From assembly GCA_025435555.1 (NCBI GenBank), contig JAIWWG010000085.1:1-64000 (forward strand): DNA of 64,000 nucleotides, in the 5' to 3' direction. The notes under the pieces are model-generated. The model had not been told where the DNA came from. It searched no databases and saw only the letters and a program-made list of their open reading frames with translations. A program made the position numbers and the translations under genes. Positions 1 to 11,344 of this stretch are shown here, piece by piece. Position 1 is the first letter of the stretch; each line of letters opens with the position of its first letter. Source of the DNA: Chytriomyces cf. hyalinus JEL632 (Eukaryota > Chytridiomycota > Chytridiomycetes > Chytridiales > Chytriomycetaceae).

Positions 1-3000
1 TCGGTGGTTGTGCTCCGTATTTCTCTCTGGCTGGCATATTCAAATCGTCAACAAAGATGACCGCTTTCAGACCGTGAGCTGGTCCAAAAACACCTCTGCG
101 TCGCTTGTCAAGCTTTGATAGAATAATATCTTGAGTTTGGTTTGCACTTGTTTGCGCCGAGAAATTGATGAACACTGGCGTGTACTTGTTTTGAGGCAGG
201 CCTTTCAGCAGTTTGTTGTTTATATACACGGATTTCCCGGTACCGGTGGGACCGACAAACAGCACTTGCTTATTATGTGAGATGAACAGATCCAGCAGGT
301 AGCTATATCTTGCAGTGTCGATGGTAGGCACAGTTATTGCATTGAACTTTGTTTTCGGGGCGATATCGAATTTCGGGATCGTGTCTACCCAGAGCTTCCA
401 AGACCCACCAAACTTTTTGTCCCTTTCGAAAACGTAATCATAGACCAAGCCAGCTCCAGGAATTGGTTTATCCAACCGCACTCCATCGGGGAGTGGAGCC
501 TCTTTAATCTGATCGTCAATCAGCTGCCGGAAGTAATAGTCAAACTTTTTCCTGGAGTCGCCGTCCAGCGTTCCTCCAAGGGACCAGACAGACGAGAAAA
601 TAAATGCAGTGGATATCCAGATACTCGCAGCATTTGCCGGGATCTGCATGTCGTCGGGTACTTTTACCATATCTGAGATTGCAATAAATTCGTCCAGCTG
701 GCACGACATCAAATTCATGAGGGAATATGTCATGTTGATATCGGACGTTGTAACAAGCTCGCGGCATTCTAATCTAACAAATTCGACAACTGGCGGTACG
801 ATCCAGTCAAACAGTTTTTGGATCGTCTCGACTTGTTCAGGGGGAACAGCTTTCGGTAAATTCTTGAGCCAGGAGATCATAATTGCCCTCCATCCGAGAC
901 CGTTGGGTTCCATGTAAATCATGCCGCATCGGGAGACGGTAGCCGGAGACGCTACCGCCAAATCACCGACCTCAAACTGGATACTCATTGTTGATGTCAT
1001 CGACATGATTTCGCCACTTGTCAAGCAAAGTTTTTTGTTGTCATCCAGCACAGTGTTCATGTTTTCAATCCAAATGGCATCAACCGGCTTAAAAACGGAA
1101 GCAAAGGTCAGCGACAACTCACAAACTGGACCCTGACTCACCCCATCAAAGATGACCCATTTCCTCTCAATTGTTCCTTGGCTCGCAAAAGCACGGAAAG
1201 AATTGGCCAAAATGCCATCGGTCCATTCATGAGTTATCGGATCGAACTGGCCATACAGTTGGCCCATGGTGATTGATTTTGGGTTGAGGACTTTAAATTC
1301 AACGCGCTTTTCATTCTGTCCTCTTTCGCTCATGTCGCTGAGCGCCTGTCCCAAAACCCGATACACAGTTGTTTTTCCAGACCACGGCTGCCCAACTGGT
1401 CTCAGGTTGGTCAGTCAACGGAAAAAAAAAATAAACCCCGACCCTTACCAATCATGTAACCGTGTCGAATGCACATCATTTCATACGTTTGAATAATCTT
1501 TTCAACAAAGGTGGAGACAGGTTGAAGATTCATTTTGACTAAATTCTCATTGATGGCAGTGAGGAGGTTTCTGTAATCAGGTGTCGGCAGCACGATTTTT
1601 GGAAACAAGTCTGCCAAAATGGCTTTGAACAGAGGCACATCTTGAGACAAGAACTTTGCCAAGTTGACGTCGTTGATTGATCGCAGCATGATGATGTGCT
1701 CATTCTCTCCAGGATAACGGATTTTAAGATTTCCGGCGGCCGTCAGCACGGCTTTAACGGCCCTCATTCCGTAGTCATAGTGATCTTGCGAACTAAGCTG
1801 TTCGGAGCAAAGCTTGTAAGTCGCGACAATTTTTCTGGCCAACGTGCGGGCTTCAACGAAACCAAACGAATACAATGATATCTCTGCAATAAGTCCGTAA
1901 TCGGGAACCATCATTGCCACAGGTCGGAACAACGCTTTCAAATTATCAGGCAACTCGGATCGTCCCTGTTTGCTTGTAAAATAAATATTTGTGATTTTCC
2001 ACATGGATGATTTGTTCTTACCGCATAACCTGGATTCATGGTGATAAAGGCAGAGCATCCTCGGTTCAAAGACATTGTGGTTCCTTCAAAGACAAACTTG
2101 TCGACTTTTGCCGCCACAGCGCGTTGAATGGTTAATACTTGCTGGGCAACGACAGACAGCACCTCCAGGTCAATACGGTTAAACTCATCAAAGCACGCCC
2201 AGGCTCCTGATGACGCCAGACCTTTGAAGAATTTACCCATGGCAATATAATCCAAACCATCGGAGCAGTTGAAAACGACACACTGCTTGGCAATCGCTTT
2301 GGCCAAGTCTTTTGTGGTTTCAGTTTTACCAGTACCAGCGGGCCCTACATTTGAAGGTGTGTTAAATGATACCTATCAGACCTTGAAAGCGAAAAGAGCT
2401 TCTTTGTACCTTCTGGGGCTCCTCCCAAATTCAAATCAATCGCACCAATAAGGGTCCGGTAGCATCTGTCCGTTAAAGGGGTGATCACTAAACGGGAGCT
2501 GTTTCCCAGGTACTCGTGACCATATTTGATCGTTGCATTGATCATGCGGACGTAAACTTCCTCCGATTCCCAATAATATCGAAGTTGAGATAGCCAAGAG
2601 AAGTCATTCTCCTCTGTCGTACCGGACTTTTCGAGATCCCCAACGACATCTCGTGCGTGAACATCAATGACAACCAACGCCGATAATGTCATTCGTGCCA
2701 TTGCGCTCAAGTCTCCACGCACAAGTGCAACAGTTTGCTCCAGTTGTCGCGTGCATAGTTCTTTGTACGCCTTGAGCCCGGCCACACCGCCTTTTCTGAT
2801 TGCTTCCGTGACTTCTTTCGTCCAAAAGATTTGACTCACGCAAATTACAACTTGTCCTGGCCACTCTAAAATCCACTTTTCTCGTGGGTTCTCTCCGTAC
2901 GCTTTCAGTCCCTGCTGAATTTGCTGATGCACTGAACTCTGCATGACCTTCTCCACTTGCAGCAGCCACTTTTCCACGGCGCCTTTCGCGGCAGCCGGTT

Positions 3001-6000
3001 CAATGACTTCCTTCAGTTTCACCTTCTCATTTTCGGCTGAACACATGGCAATAATGCGGGTGTTGTCTTGGAAGGTGAGACTGTTGATTCCTTCGAAACA
3101 CTTTTTCAAGTGCGGCTGCACGCGAAGCGGATCTTTTGTCTCGGCTAAAATCTCGAGAAGTTCATCGTTGGACAAGAAAAAGAAACGCGGGAAAAACAAA
3201 CGCTTCTTTTCGAGGTAGTCATTCAGACCCTTTTGAATTTCTTCGAGGAGTTCATTACTGTCCACCAACTTTTTCAGCATTCCCGGAACGTTGGCTACCG
3301 CAAGGATTTTGGGGTTGTCGGCTGTCATGGACATGATGTCACGCCATGTTTTGTCCACTGTTTTGAATTTTTTTCCTTCTGCTGGCATCTGGGCCATGAT
3401 GTCTTCGGAGGTGAAGATTGGTTCAAGATACAGCCACGTTGATTGGACTTTGAGCCAAGAGTCAATAATGTCTTGAATGGTCGTGAGGCATGTTTCCCAC
3501 GCCTTGACGTCTTCTTCAATGGGCTTCACAAACGGCGAGCCTCTCATTGTTTGAACTTTGACAATTTGGTCATCCAAGAGTGCCTGAACTTCTTCAAGCG
3601 ATGAGAGAATCTTGGTTCCGGTCTCCTTGTAGTCGATGCAGTTGAAGACTAGCGGTTCCCACTCGTCCTTCATCTTGGCCAACGTTTTCTGGAGTGAGAA
3701 TTCTTTCGACGCTGCGTCCGAGATGGTTTCGAAGGACTGCAAATACTGATTCAAATTCAAGTCCAGTATCTTTGTCAGGGATGTGTTTTCGTCCGGGTAT
3801 ATGTTTTGACCGACAATCTCAGCCATGGCAGCCCAGTGTCGTTCCCTTAAACCAGGATTTCGTAGCACGGATATCAGCGGCAGATGCACTTTAAACTTCT
3901 CGAGCTTATTTTTGATTTGTTCTGCAACCTTCTTGGGTACCGGCTGATCGTTGAAGACTTTGACGAGTTTGAACATGTTGCGCCACATGCCGCCGACAGT
4001 TTCGTCAACAACCTCTCCATTAAGCTCGTTGAAAGGTCCGTTCATCCATTTCGTGTTTTCAGTCTGATAATTAAACGCGGTTTCCCACAGCTTTTTGTAC
4101 GGATCAAGAATGTCAATGATTTGCTGATACTTTTCAAACGCGGTCTTGTCCCAGTCGAGAAGGTCTTCCTCGGCGTTGATTTGACTCATTGTGCTGTTTA
4201 ATTCGTTCAGCTTCTCCTCGAGCTTCTTGATCCGTTTGATGTACTCGGGCAGTTCGCTCATGAGGCCGTAGTCCTGCGCATCTACTTAGAATACAAGGTG
4301 CACACTGTGGATCAATTGAAAAAGTACAGTACCTGGAACTTAGTTGCTTGCTCGTAACATTCGTCGATAGATTCGTTTGTTGCCTGCGTTTTCGCTTTCA
4401 AATCTTCCTGCGCTTTCACCTTCTTTTGAATCATGCGCTTCTTGGACAAGTCAAAGACGGGAACAATGCGTGTCGGCCAAGTGAACGTGACACCATTGAG
4501 CTTGATGTCCTCTTCTGAAAGGAACGCATACTGCAGCAAAAAGTCGAGCCTCTTTTTGCCTTTCGCAATTTCATCTCGCAGCAGCATCACATCCTTCGAC
4601 CGGGCGTTTTCGACGTACTTCATCAACTCCACCAGTTCTAATGTATCATTCGGGATCTTCATGGCGCGAGCTGAGATGCGTTCATACGATTCACAGATGC
4701 TGACGTTCTGCTTCCGATTCATGTCCGCGACTTGGTCCACAATTCTTTGAACCAGAGCTGTCGCTTTTTGAATAAGCTCATTTTTCAATACATCGCATTC
4801 GAGGTGGATCATGCTAAACCGCACAATTGAGGGACAGGCGTTGATTTCTTCGACAGTTTTGAGGAGTTTTTTGATTTCCTGTTGGGTCAATAGTTTCAAT
4901 GAAAAGCAATCACAGCAAACTAGTGATGTTAAAGCTGGCACAAACCGCCTCATAGTCGTCCAAGTCGTGCCTTTCTCGCAAGAATTCGTCGACTCGCTTC
5001 TCAGCCTTGTGTGTCAGCAAATGCTTGTATTTGTCATACGACATGAGATGCTTTTGCGGCGCAAACGTGTTCTTTGTGATGATGGATCTGAAAAATCTTC
5101 CCTCCGCCACACGGTCATCTTCCACAGACATGCTGCTCAACACCAAACTTTCATTCGCCAAACTCGTGAACAGTTTCGTTTCAATTCGAGGAATTTCGTG
5201 TGTGGCAGTCACCATGTCCTCCAGCACGCTTACAATAACACTTTCTAAGTCGGATAGAGGTGGGTCAAAGCGGATTTGTGGGCCCGTTGTCACGAGTCGC
5301 ACCGTGAACAGACTCAAATCGCAGTTGGCAGCGCTGAACTTTGTGAAGAAGGTTTCGAAGTCCGAGAGAGAGGTTTCCACAAAACTCCACAACTGGTTTG
5401 ACATGAGTGTGGCAACCGATTTGAAGAAGGCGTCCAGTCTGCGGAATCCTACGTCTGGGTCTTCACACTCCGTCGCAATGGAGTACCATACATTCTTCAT
5501 GTTGAAAAACAGGTTGGCTGCATTGGGGATCCATCTTAAAGTTGAAAGGCAGTTAGTGAAAATGAAGTTTTCCGGGAATGAAACAACATTAACGCAACTC
5601 GTTCAGAAGCTTTGCCCTAAAGTTTTGGCATTGACTGCGAAGAGTAGTTTGAAAGTCGTCGATGGTCATTGGCAGCACGGCCGGTGTGAATGTTTCAGTG
5701 TAGATGATCCGATTTTTTGAGAACTGGCTGTGAATCCCGAGCAACTCCAGCATTGCAGGGTTCGTGATAAGAAGATTCTCGTTCATGAAAATCTTGACGC
5801 TTTCAACTGTGTCATGCCATGGTACCGGGGCTCGCGCAATTCGGGGAATATAACGGCCAGGCATTGGTGGGATCTTCAGGCGCTCGCGTTCCTTCGAGTC
5901 CAATAGAATGTAGTCAATGATGGATTGTTTGAGTGCAATGTAATAGTCGTTTTGAAGTTCCTGAATCATTTCTGACTTTGCCGCTCGGAGACTATCGGTT

Positions 6001-6956
6001 GCAAGGAGTTTCGCAGGAATGTGCTTGATGATCCCAGCAACCGTTTGATCATCCATCGGAGCAATCGATTCGGTTGGGATTCCCTTTTTTACATAGTACC
6101 AGTAGCGTTGCTCAGGCGTGAGCATTTTGGCAATGTTGATGGACGCAAGATCGTATGGATCCAACACTATGTCCGGCCCCTTTACGGGTGGTCTATATTC
6201 AAGACTCTCATAGTCTTTGATAATTCTAGATTCTGGGGACAGAGGTCGGCTTGATGGAACGCTTGACAAGCTACTTGACGCACGAAATGAGGAAAACAAG
6301 TGTGATTGACAGAATATTGCGAAACTTCACCTCTTCCTTGTTTCCAGCCTTGCCTTTTTCGATTTTTCGGTCCGCTGTATATCATTAGCTATGGGACCTG
6401 GTACAGCAGAGTCTGATTAGTGTTCATTGATGTGGCTGAGCGATTTCGCAGCGACAAAACAATGGGAAAGTTGGAGCGTGAGGAAACTGAGCAGCTCACC
6501 TGTTCCACCAGTTTGAGTCAAAACAGAGTATCCAGTTCCACTATTGGCAACAGCGGCGCTTCGTTTGCTGATAAGTTTGGCAGTCAAGTCGCATGCGCGA
6601 GGTGAATAATTGTTTCCAATGGAATCAGAAACTTGTCGATTGAAGCGCTCTTCTTTGAATGGAGCGGCTCGTGTCCAAGAAAACGTTTTCAGCAACGCAG
6701 GTAGGTTTGCCTGATCGAGATCCACCGGAATTGGCACCTGGTAAGCAGAAGAGGACATGAGCCAGGGTGGAGAAGACAGCACATTCCGCCCTCGAAACGA
6801 CGCGTTTATAGATGTTGCTCGGTCATAGCACATGTATTCGCATCGATGGTATTATTGGCCCAGCAAAGAGTTGGAGATATCGCGGCGATTCAAGAAACTT
6901 GAAACTCTAGAGAAACTCACCGAATCTGATTCTTCAGCGGGAACCTTGTCAGCCAT
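1..6956 (-). CDS. DNAH7-like: Axonemal inner-arm dynein heavy chain, DNAH3/7/12 class (5' half, runs off left edge)
   Basis: Motor subunit of a single-headed inner dynein arm in the flagellar axoneme. The start at 6956 gives [12 protein letters not shown] followed directly by a GT intron. Inferred exons, descending: 6956-6921, 6737-6500, 6397-6331, 6270-5599, 5534-4946, 4878-4333, 4273-2410, 2344-2022, 1965-1449, 1395-1142 and 1087-1, about 2,064 residues. The order is a short tail and linker, then AAA1 with P-loop GPAGTGKT near residue 1338 and [12 protein letters not shown]2 with GQPWSGKT, and AAA3 with GPTGTGKS and FVDDLNMPA. The short tail, the NCSDGLDY motif after the AAA1 P-loop and the YGAQPP motif at the edge match DNAH3/7/12 rather than two-headed or outer-arm chains. 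The exon 4 donor (GTTGCG) is weak and is the least certain junction. AAA4, the stalk, the microtubule-binding domain and AAA5-6 lie outside the window. Confidence 0.93.
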
Positions 6957-7348
6957 TTAGGTTGCTGCGCAGTGTTGAAAGGTAACAGCAATGGTTGAGG
7001 ATCCAGAAGAAGTGCGATTTGCCGAGCAGGAACGTCGTCCGACAAGTCTTTTTTCCTTCCAAGGACAATGACAATACAAAATGTAAATCACTAAGTGTCA
7101 CTTTCATTAACGAAATCTACAAACGCGAATCCACTCTGGAATTGATGGAGTTTGAACGGAGGCAGCAGCTGTCAGAACCATGTCCCGCGTTTTTCTGCCA
7201 CTGCTGGTGTAAGGGTTTCTTTTTACGAAACGACAATGCATCGTGTTTTTGGCCTCTCTCCGAGCTACGGATGTGGATGCAGGATCTGAAAAACTGCAGC
7301 TTCAGATAACAAGTTCGTTGGGAAACTCAGCACAGCAAAAATTCCTAA
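6957..7348. promoter_or_regulatory. Divergent intergenic region between the dynein and UBX-LRR genes
   Basis: These 392 bp separate two divergent start codons and must hold both promoters. I see no convincing TATA box, RNA gene or conserved reading frame; the plus-strand frame at 6995-7309 resembles no family I know. Confidence 0.5.
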
Positions 7349-8444
7349 ATGAACCAGGTGCGCGATCGACTCATTGAAATCGGATTCAGCGCCGAGACCG
7401 CAGCGACAGCGAGCTACAGTGTGAGAGGCAGTGCGAATATGGGTGACGATGTGGCTTCTTTCGAGCGCGCTGTCGACATGGCCGTTGGAGTGGCACTGGC
7501 CATGGAGGGCTCGAACGATTCGAAGGCTCCAATGGAAGGGGTTGAGACAGAGGCTTCGGAGGTATCGGGCGTGTCTGGCACATCGGATGTTGCCGGTAGT
7601 GGCAGTGGCGGTCCAGGCTGCCTTGTGTTGCCACTGATTGCGGGAGTTCCGCGTCAACACGTCGTAAACACGAGCAACACGGCGAGTATGAATGCGTACG
7701 CGCATGCGGAGGGAAGCTCTTCGGATTCAGCCGGTGTCGTTGTCCGAGCTGTTGAAGGAGCAAGTCCTGGGTCTGAGCCACTGTCTGACTCACATTCAAC
7801 GCGGCAAGTTCAGTCGAGGCACGTCGATGGACAGGTATGCATAATTACTTTTCTTCACAGGCTCGAGTGACCGCTTTAATTAACATCTGCAAACCAGACC
7901 CATGCTGACTTTGTCAATATCGCTGCAAGGGCTGCCATTGCCCAATCGAGCGCAATCAAAAAGAAATCACAATCAGACAAAGCGGGCCTTCTGAAGCAGA
8001 TACAGGAGGATAGGCAACGAATGAAGGAAAGGCGCATGAATTCAACAGCTGCCGTTCCAGTCCCAGCCAATCCATCGACCGCAAGCGTAGCCGCGTCTAC
8101 CCCGTCTCGTACATTACCTCAGCAAGCGAAAATACAGTTCAGATTGCATCCTTCAATTGGTTTCGCAGGCCAGCCTATTACCCATACCTTCTCCGCATCG
8201 GATTCATTGGCGTCACTCTTTCGGTTTTTGCGCGCAACTGTCCCTTCAATCAAACCTGTCTCTCCTTCAGCTCAACTTCAATTGCGCGCAGCATTTCCTG
8301 TGAGGATTTTTGACGAACTCGACGGGACAAATGAAACTCGCAGTCTTCAAGAAGTTCAATTGACGCCATCGGCGGTGTTGAATGTTGTCATTCTTGTGAA
8401 CACTTCAGCACCTATGAGCGAACCAGCCATAACAGCGCAAGCTC

Positions 8445-8480
<36 letters not shown>

Positions 8481-11215
8481 GAGATCCCCCTTTTTCAGAC
8501 CCCATGATCGAAGATGCTCAGGAGGAATCCTTCCCTCCTTATCCACAGGTAGCAAATCAAACTGACGATGAGGCAAGTACAAGCGAAAATGAGAGCGATC
8601 TCGACGAAAACGATCGCAACGAAATGGGCCAGAGCGACGGCAGTGATCACGGTGCCAATGAAGAAAACAGCGACGATGACGATCTGCATAACAATAACAG
8701 TGATGACGATGATGATGACGATGATGATGACGGTCATGATGACGAAGAAGAGGCTCGGGGATTTCATGGCGCAGGGCGTCGATTGGTGGACGCACCGGCC
8801 CTGAGGATCCCTGGGCGACGCAATGAGACTGTCATTCCCGCACCGAACAGAAACAACTTTGGTAGGGGTGGCGTTGGCAGGGGTCGCGGACAGCGTCTGG
8901 GTGGGCAGCGTCTGGGTGGGGCGGTCGAAACCAATGCTGAGGTTGGAGGTTCTGCAGCCGTCGAACAATCTCTCGCATTCGCAAACCGAGACTTGAGGTT
9001 GAATGCAATCCAAAGCAGGCTATTGGGAACTGGGTCAGCTGAAGTTACTCAATCTTCAGTAGCAGCAGCAGATGCAACCTCTCCCCGTAAGATAAGCCGA
9101 AAGCCTCGCAGTCCTCCAAGCCTTTTGCAGCTTTCAGCTATAGCATCTGTTTCATTGCTGAGTCTTCATGGAAACAAAAAAAAGCTTGAGCCTCATCAGC
9201 AGCAGACACTGCGAAGGTTAGGCGCGGAGCTTGCCCATCAAGTTATTACAGGTATCATCAAAGCGCGCCATCTGGATCGATTCATGATAACGCGATTGGC
9301 AATGTGGTATTGCGTTGTTTTAACCAGTTCGATTTTTTTCATTTGTTAATCTTTCATTTCGTCCAGTCCAGTGAAATCGTATAATTTGGACTCGTACAGT
9401 TTGGCAACCGACTCTCTCTTGGAAACCATCAGTTTCACGCACTGGAACACGCTCACACATATCAGTCTCAAGGGTGGATCGCTCATTACAGATGAAGGTG
9501 TATTCCACTTGCAAACCTGCCGCAGTTTGGAGTATTTGGATCTGTCGGCATGTCGATTGACCGACACTATTTTCTCCGTTTTGACGTCCTCCTTCGGCGA
9601 TCTATCATACCTCAATTTGTCTCGAACCAAAATTACAAGTGCAGGCTTGAAGCGTCTCTGCCAAAACGCGGATCGCTTACCGCAGTTGGAAAGCCTTCTG
9701 CTTGCAGGATGTGCAAACATTACCTCGCAATACACTCTGGTTGACCTCAGCGTGTTCACAAAAAGTACGCTGAGCACGCTCAGCTTGCAAGCGTGTCCGC
9801 TAGTCTGCCCATTGATACCTCCACCTTCCGGTCACACTCGTTCTTTGAATGTGCTTGATATGAGTCACATTCCAACTCTTCTGGATGAAGATTTTGTCAC
9901 AATAAGTACTTTTACTTCGCTGACCGATCTGGATCTGACCGGGAGTGGAGGTGCATCGCTTCCCGCTTCTCCGATAAACCCTGCCGACTCTTCAGCTGCA
10001 ACAGCGACTGCAGGCATTTCAAATGAAGAGGAGCCTGAAGAAGTCCCGACAGTGGGTCAAAGAATGCTCGTGACTCGTCTGTGCAATGTGGAGCAATTGA
10101 AACTACCGTTCCGGTCTATTGGTAGCATCAACACATTGCTCCGCATGCAGGCGGGTGGGATGGGAATTCGGAGCAGCGCAAGTTGCTTGCACACTCTTGA
10201 TTTGAGCGGATACACTTGTTTGACAGATGCGGGATTGGCAGGGCTGTCTGGATTCAAAAACACATTGAAAGTTCTGCGACTGAGTGGAACCAAAGTGACT
10301 GAGATTGGATTGAGGACTGGCGGAGTTGGGAGTCTCACTGTGCTTGCCGAGATAAATTTGGACCGAACGTTTGTTGGTGACGGGATATTCAGCGCGATTC
10401 GAGGTGAGTCAGCAGTGGGAATTGTCAGCTTTTGTCAACTTTTCATTTTTTCCGTTTTGTTTGATCTTTTATCCCTCGCTGTGATCCTCTTAAATCTCGC
10501 GCATGCGTATTCAATTGTCGTACCATCAAATCAAGGAGCGAGATATTTTGATCCATTGTTTCGGATTTACTTGCGCACCACTCCTTGGGCATTTTTTTTT
10601 CTTTTTATCTTTTTCAATTTTCTTTTGCCTGTGGTCGAATCAGAAGCCCTTGTTAGGAAAACACGTGTTTGGCAAAAGCGCGCTCATGACACTCCTTTGT
10701 CCTCACTGCTTCTGCTGATCGACTTATTGACATCTTTCGTAACAGATTTGCCGCTGCTGGAGGTGTTATCTCTGAGTAACACAAATGTGACGGATTTGGG
10801 CGCGATGGAACTGTCTTCTTGTCGCTTCCAGTTTTCTCTCAAAAGGCTGAATCTTGCGTACACAAACGTGACCGTGAAGGGCCTTGTTAAAGGCGTGCAC
10901 AGTTGAGTTTTGCCGCCCGCCTCTTTTGAATTTTTCCGCCGCAAAAAAAAGATTACTCAGCCGAGTTTCGGAAGAAGCGAACTTTCACTGTACTTAAACT
11001 CTTTCTTCTTTTCCCAACACACAACAGAATACGCGCAACTAATATCGCTGAATGTGGAACGCAGCGGAGTCGTGAGCATGGAGCAGTTGACGCACAAATT
11101 GGAAGTCTCTTCCCGTTCGGCCGGCGTTGTCATGCACGATGCCATGATCAGTGGCTGGGGCGTGCGATGGCTGCGGGAAGAAGTCACCGCAATGGAGGGG
11201 GTACAAGGAGCCTGA
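7349..11215 (+). CDS. UBA-like / UBX / leucine-rich-repeat protein
   Basis: Predicted adaptor of about 1,090 residues. Exons: 7349-7834, 7898-9303, 9367-10403, 10746-10901, 11028-11215. The N-terminus (VRDRLIEIGFSAETAATA and FERAVDMAV) looks like a UBA ubiquitin-binding fold. A basic helical stretch follows, then a UBX domain at about residues 239-330, recognised by FPVRIFDELDG and TPSAVLNVVIL; UBX domains bind Cdc48/p97. After that come a poly-Ala tract, a long Asp/Glu-rich run and a Gly/Arg-rich patch. From about residue 630 there are RNI-type leucine-rich repeats like those of AMN1 and F-box/LRR proteins (LEYLDLSACRLTD, LHTLDLSGYTCLTDAGL, LEVLSLSNTNVTDLG). A role linking ubiquitylated clients to Cdc48 is inferred. 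I saw no F-box, though one could be diverged before the repeats. The exon 4 donor (GTTGAG) is weak but is the only one that keeps frame. Confidence 0.75.
8450..8480 (+). repeat. GCT trinucleotide run coding poly-alanine
   Basis: About ten successive GCT codons (CTG in another frame) encode an alanine tract just after the UBX domain of the UBX-LRR gene. It is likely to vary in length between isolates. Confidence 0.85.
8670..8760 (+). repeat. GAT/GAC-rich run coding an acidic tract
   Basis: An imperfect GAT/GAC repeat encodes an Asp-rich segment of the UBX-LRR protein, uninterrupted for about ten Asp codons near 8700-8735. It probably forms a flexible acidic linker between the UBX domain and the LRR. 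Confidence 0.8.
10404..10745 (+). other. Long intron of the UBX-LRR gene
   Basis: Donor GTGAGT at 10404 and acceptor ACAG ending at 10745 enclose 342 bp, much longer than the usual introns here. The genomic frame happens to stay open across it, but the translation is hydrophobic, T-rich filler unlike the flanking repeats. Removing it rejoins the LRR in frame (SAIR-DLPLLEVL). Confidence 0.7.
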
Positions 11216-11344
11216 GTGTTGCAGATTTTGCGTGATAAAGACCCCTTTGGTTTTACATAATTTATGATTGCATTTTTTTGGCAAGAGCGAAGCGTAAAAA
11301 AAACTGCATTCCTGAGAAAAATTCAGTCAAGTGTGGAACTGTGG

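Noticed and set aside
5007-5720. 237-codon plus-strand frame opposite the dynein gene
   Set aside because: It is the antisense shadow of dynein exons 4 and 5, spans a dynein intron and resembles no known protein.
8445-9013. Minus-strand frames rich in Gln, His, Arg, Val and Ile opposite the UBX-LRR gene
   Set aside because: They are complements of the GCT and GAT/GAC repeats; their composition is explained entirely by the repeat.
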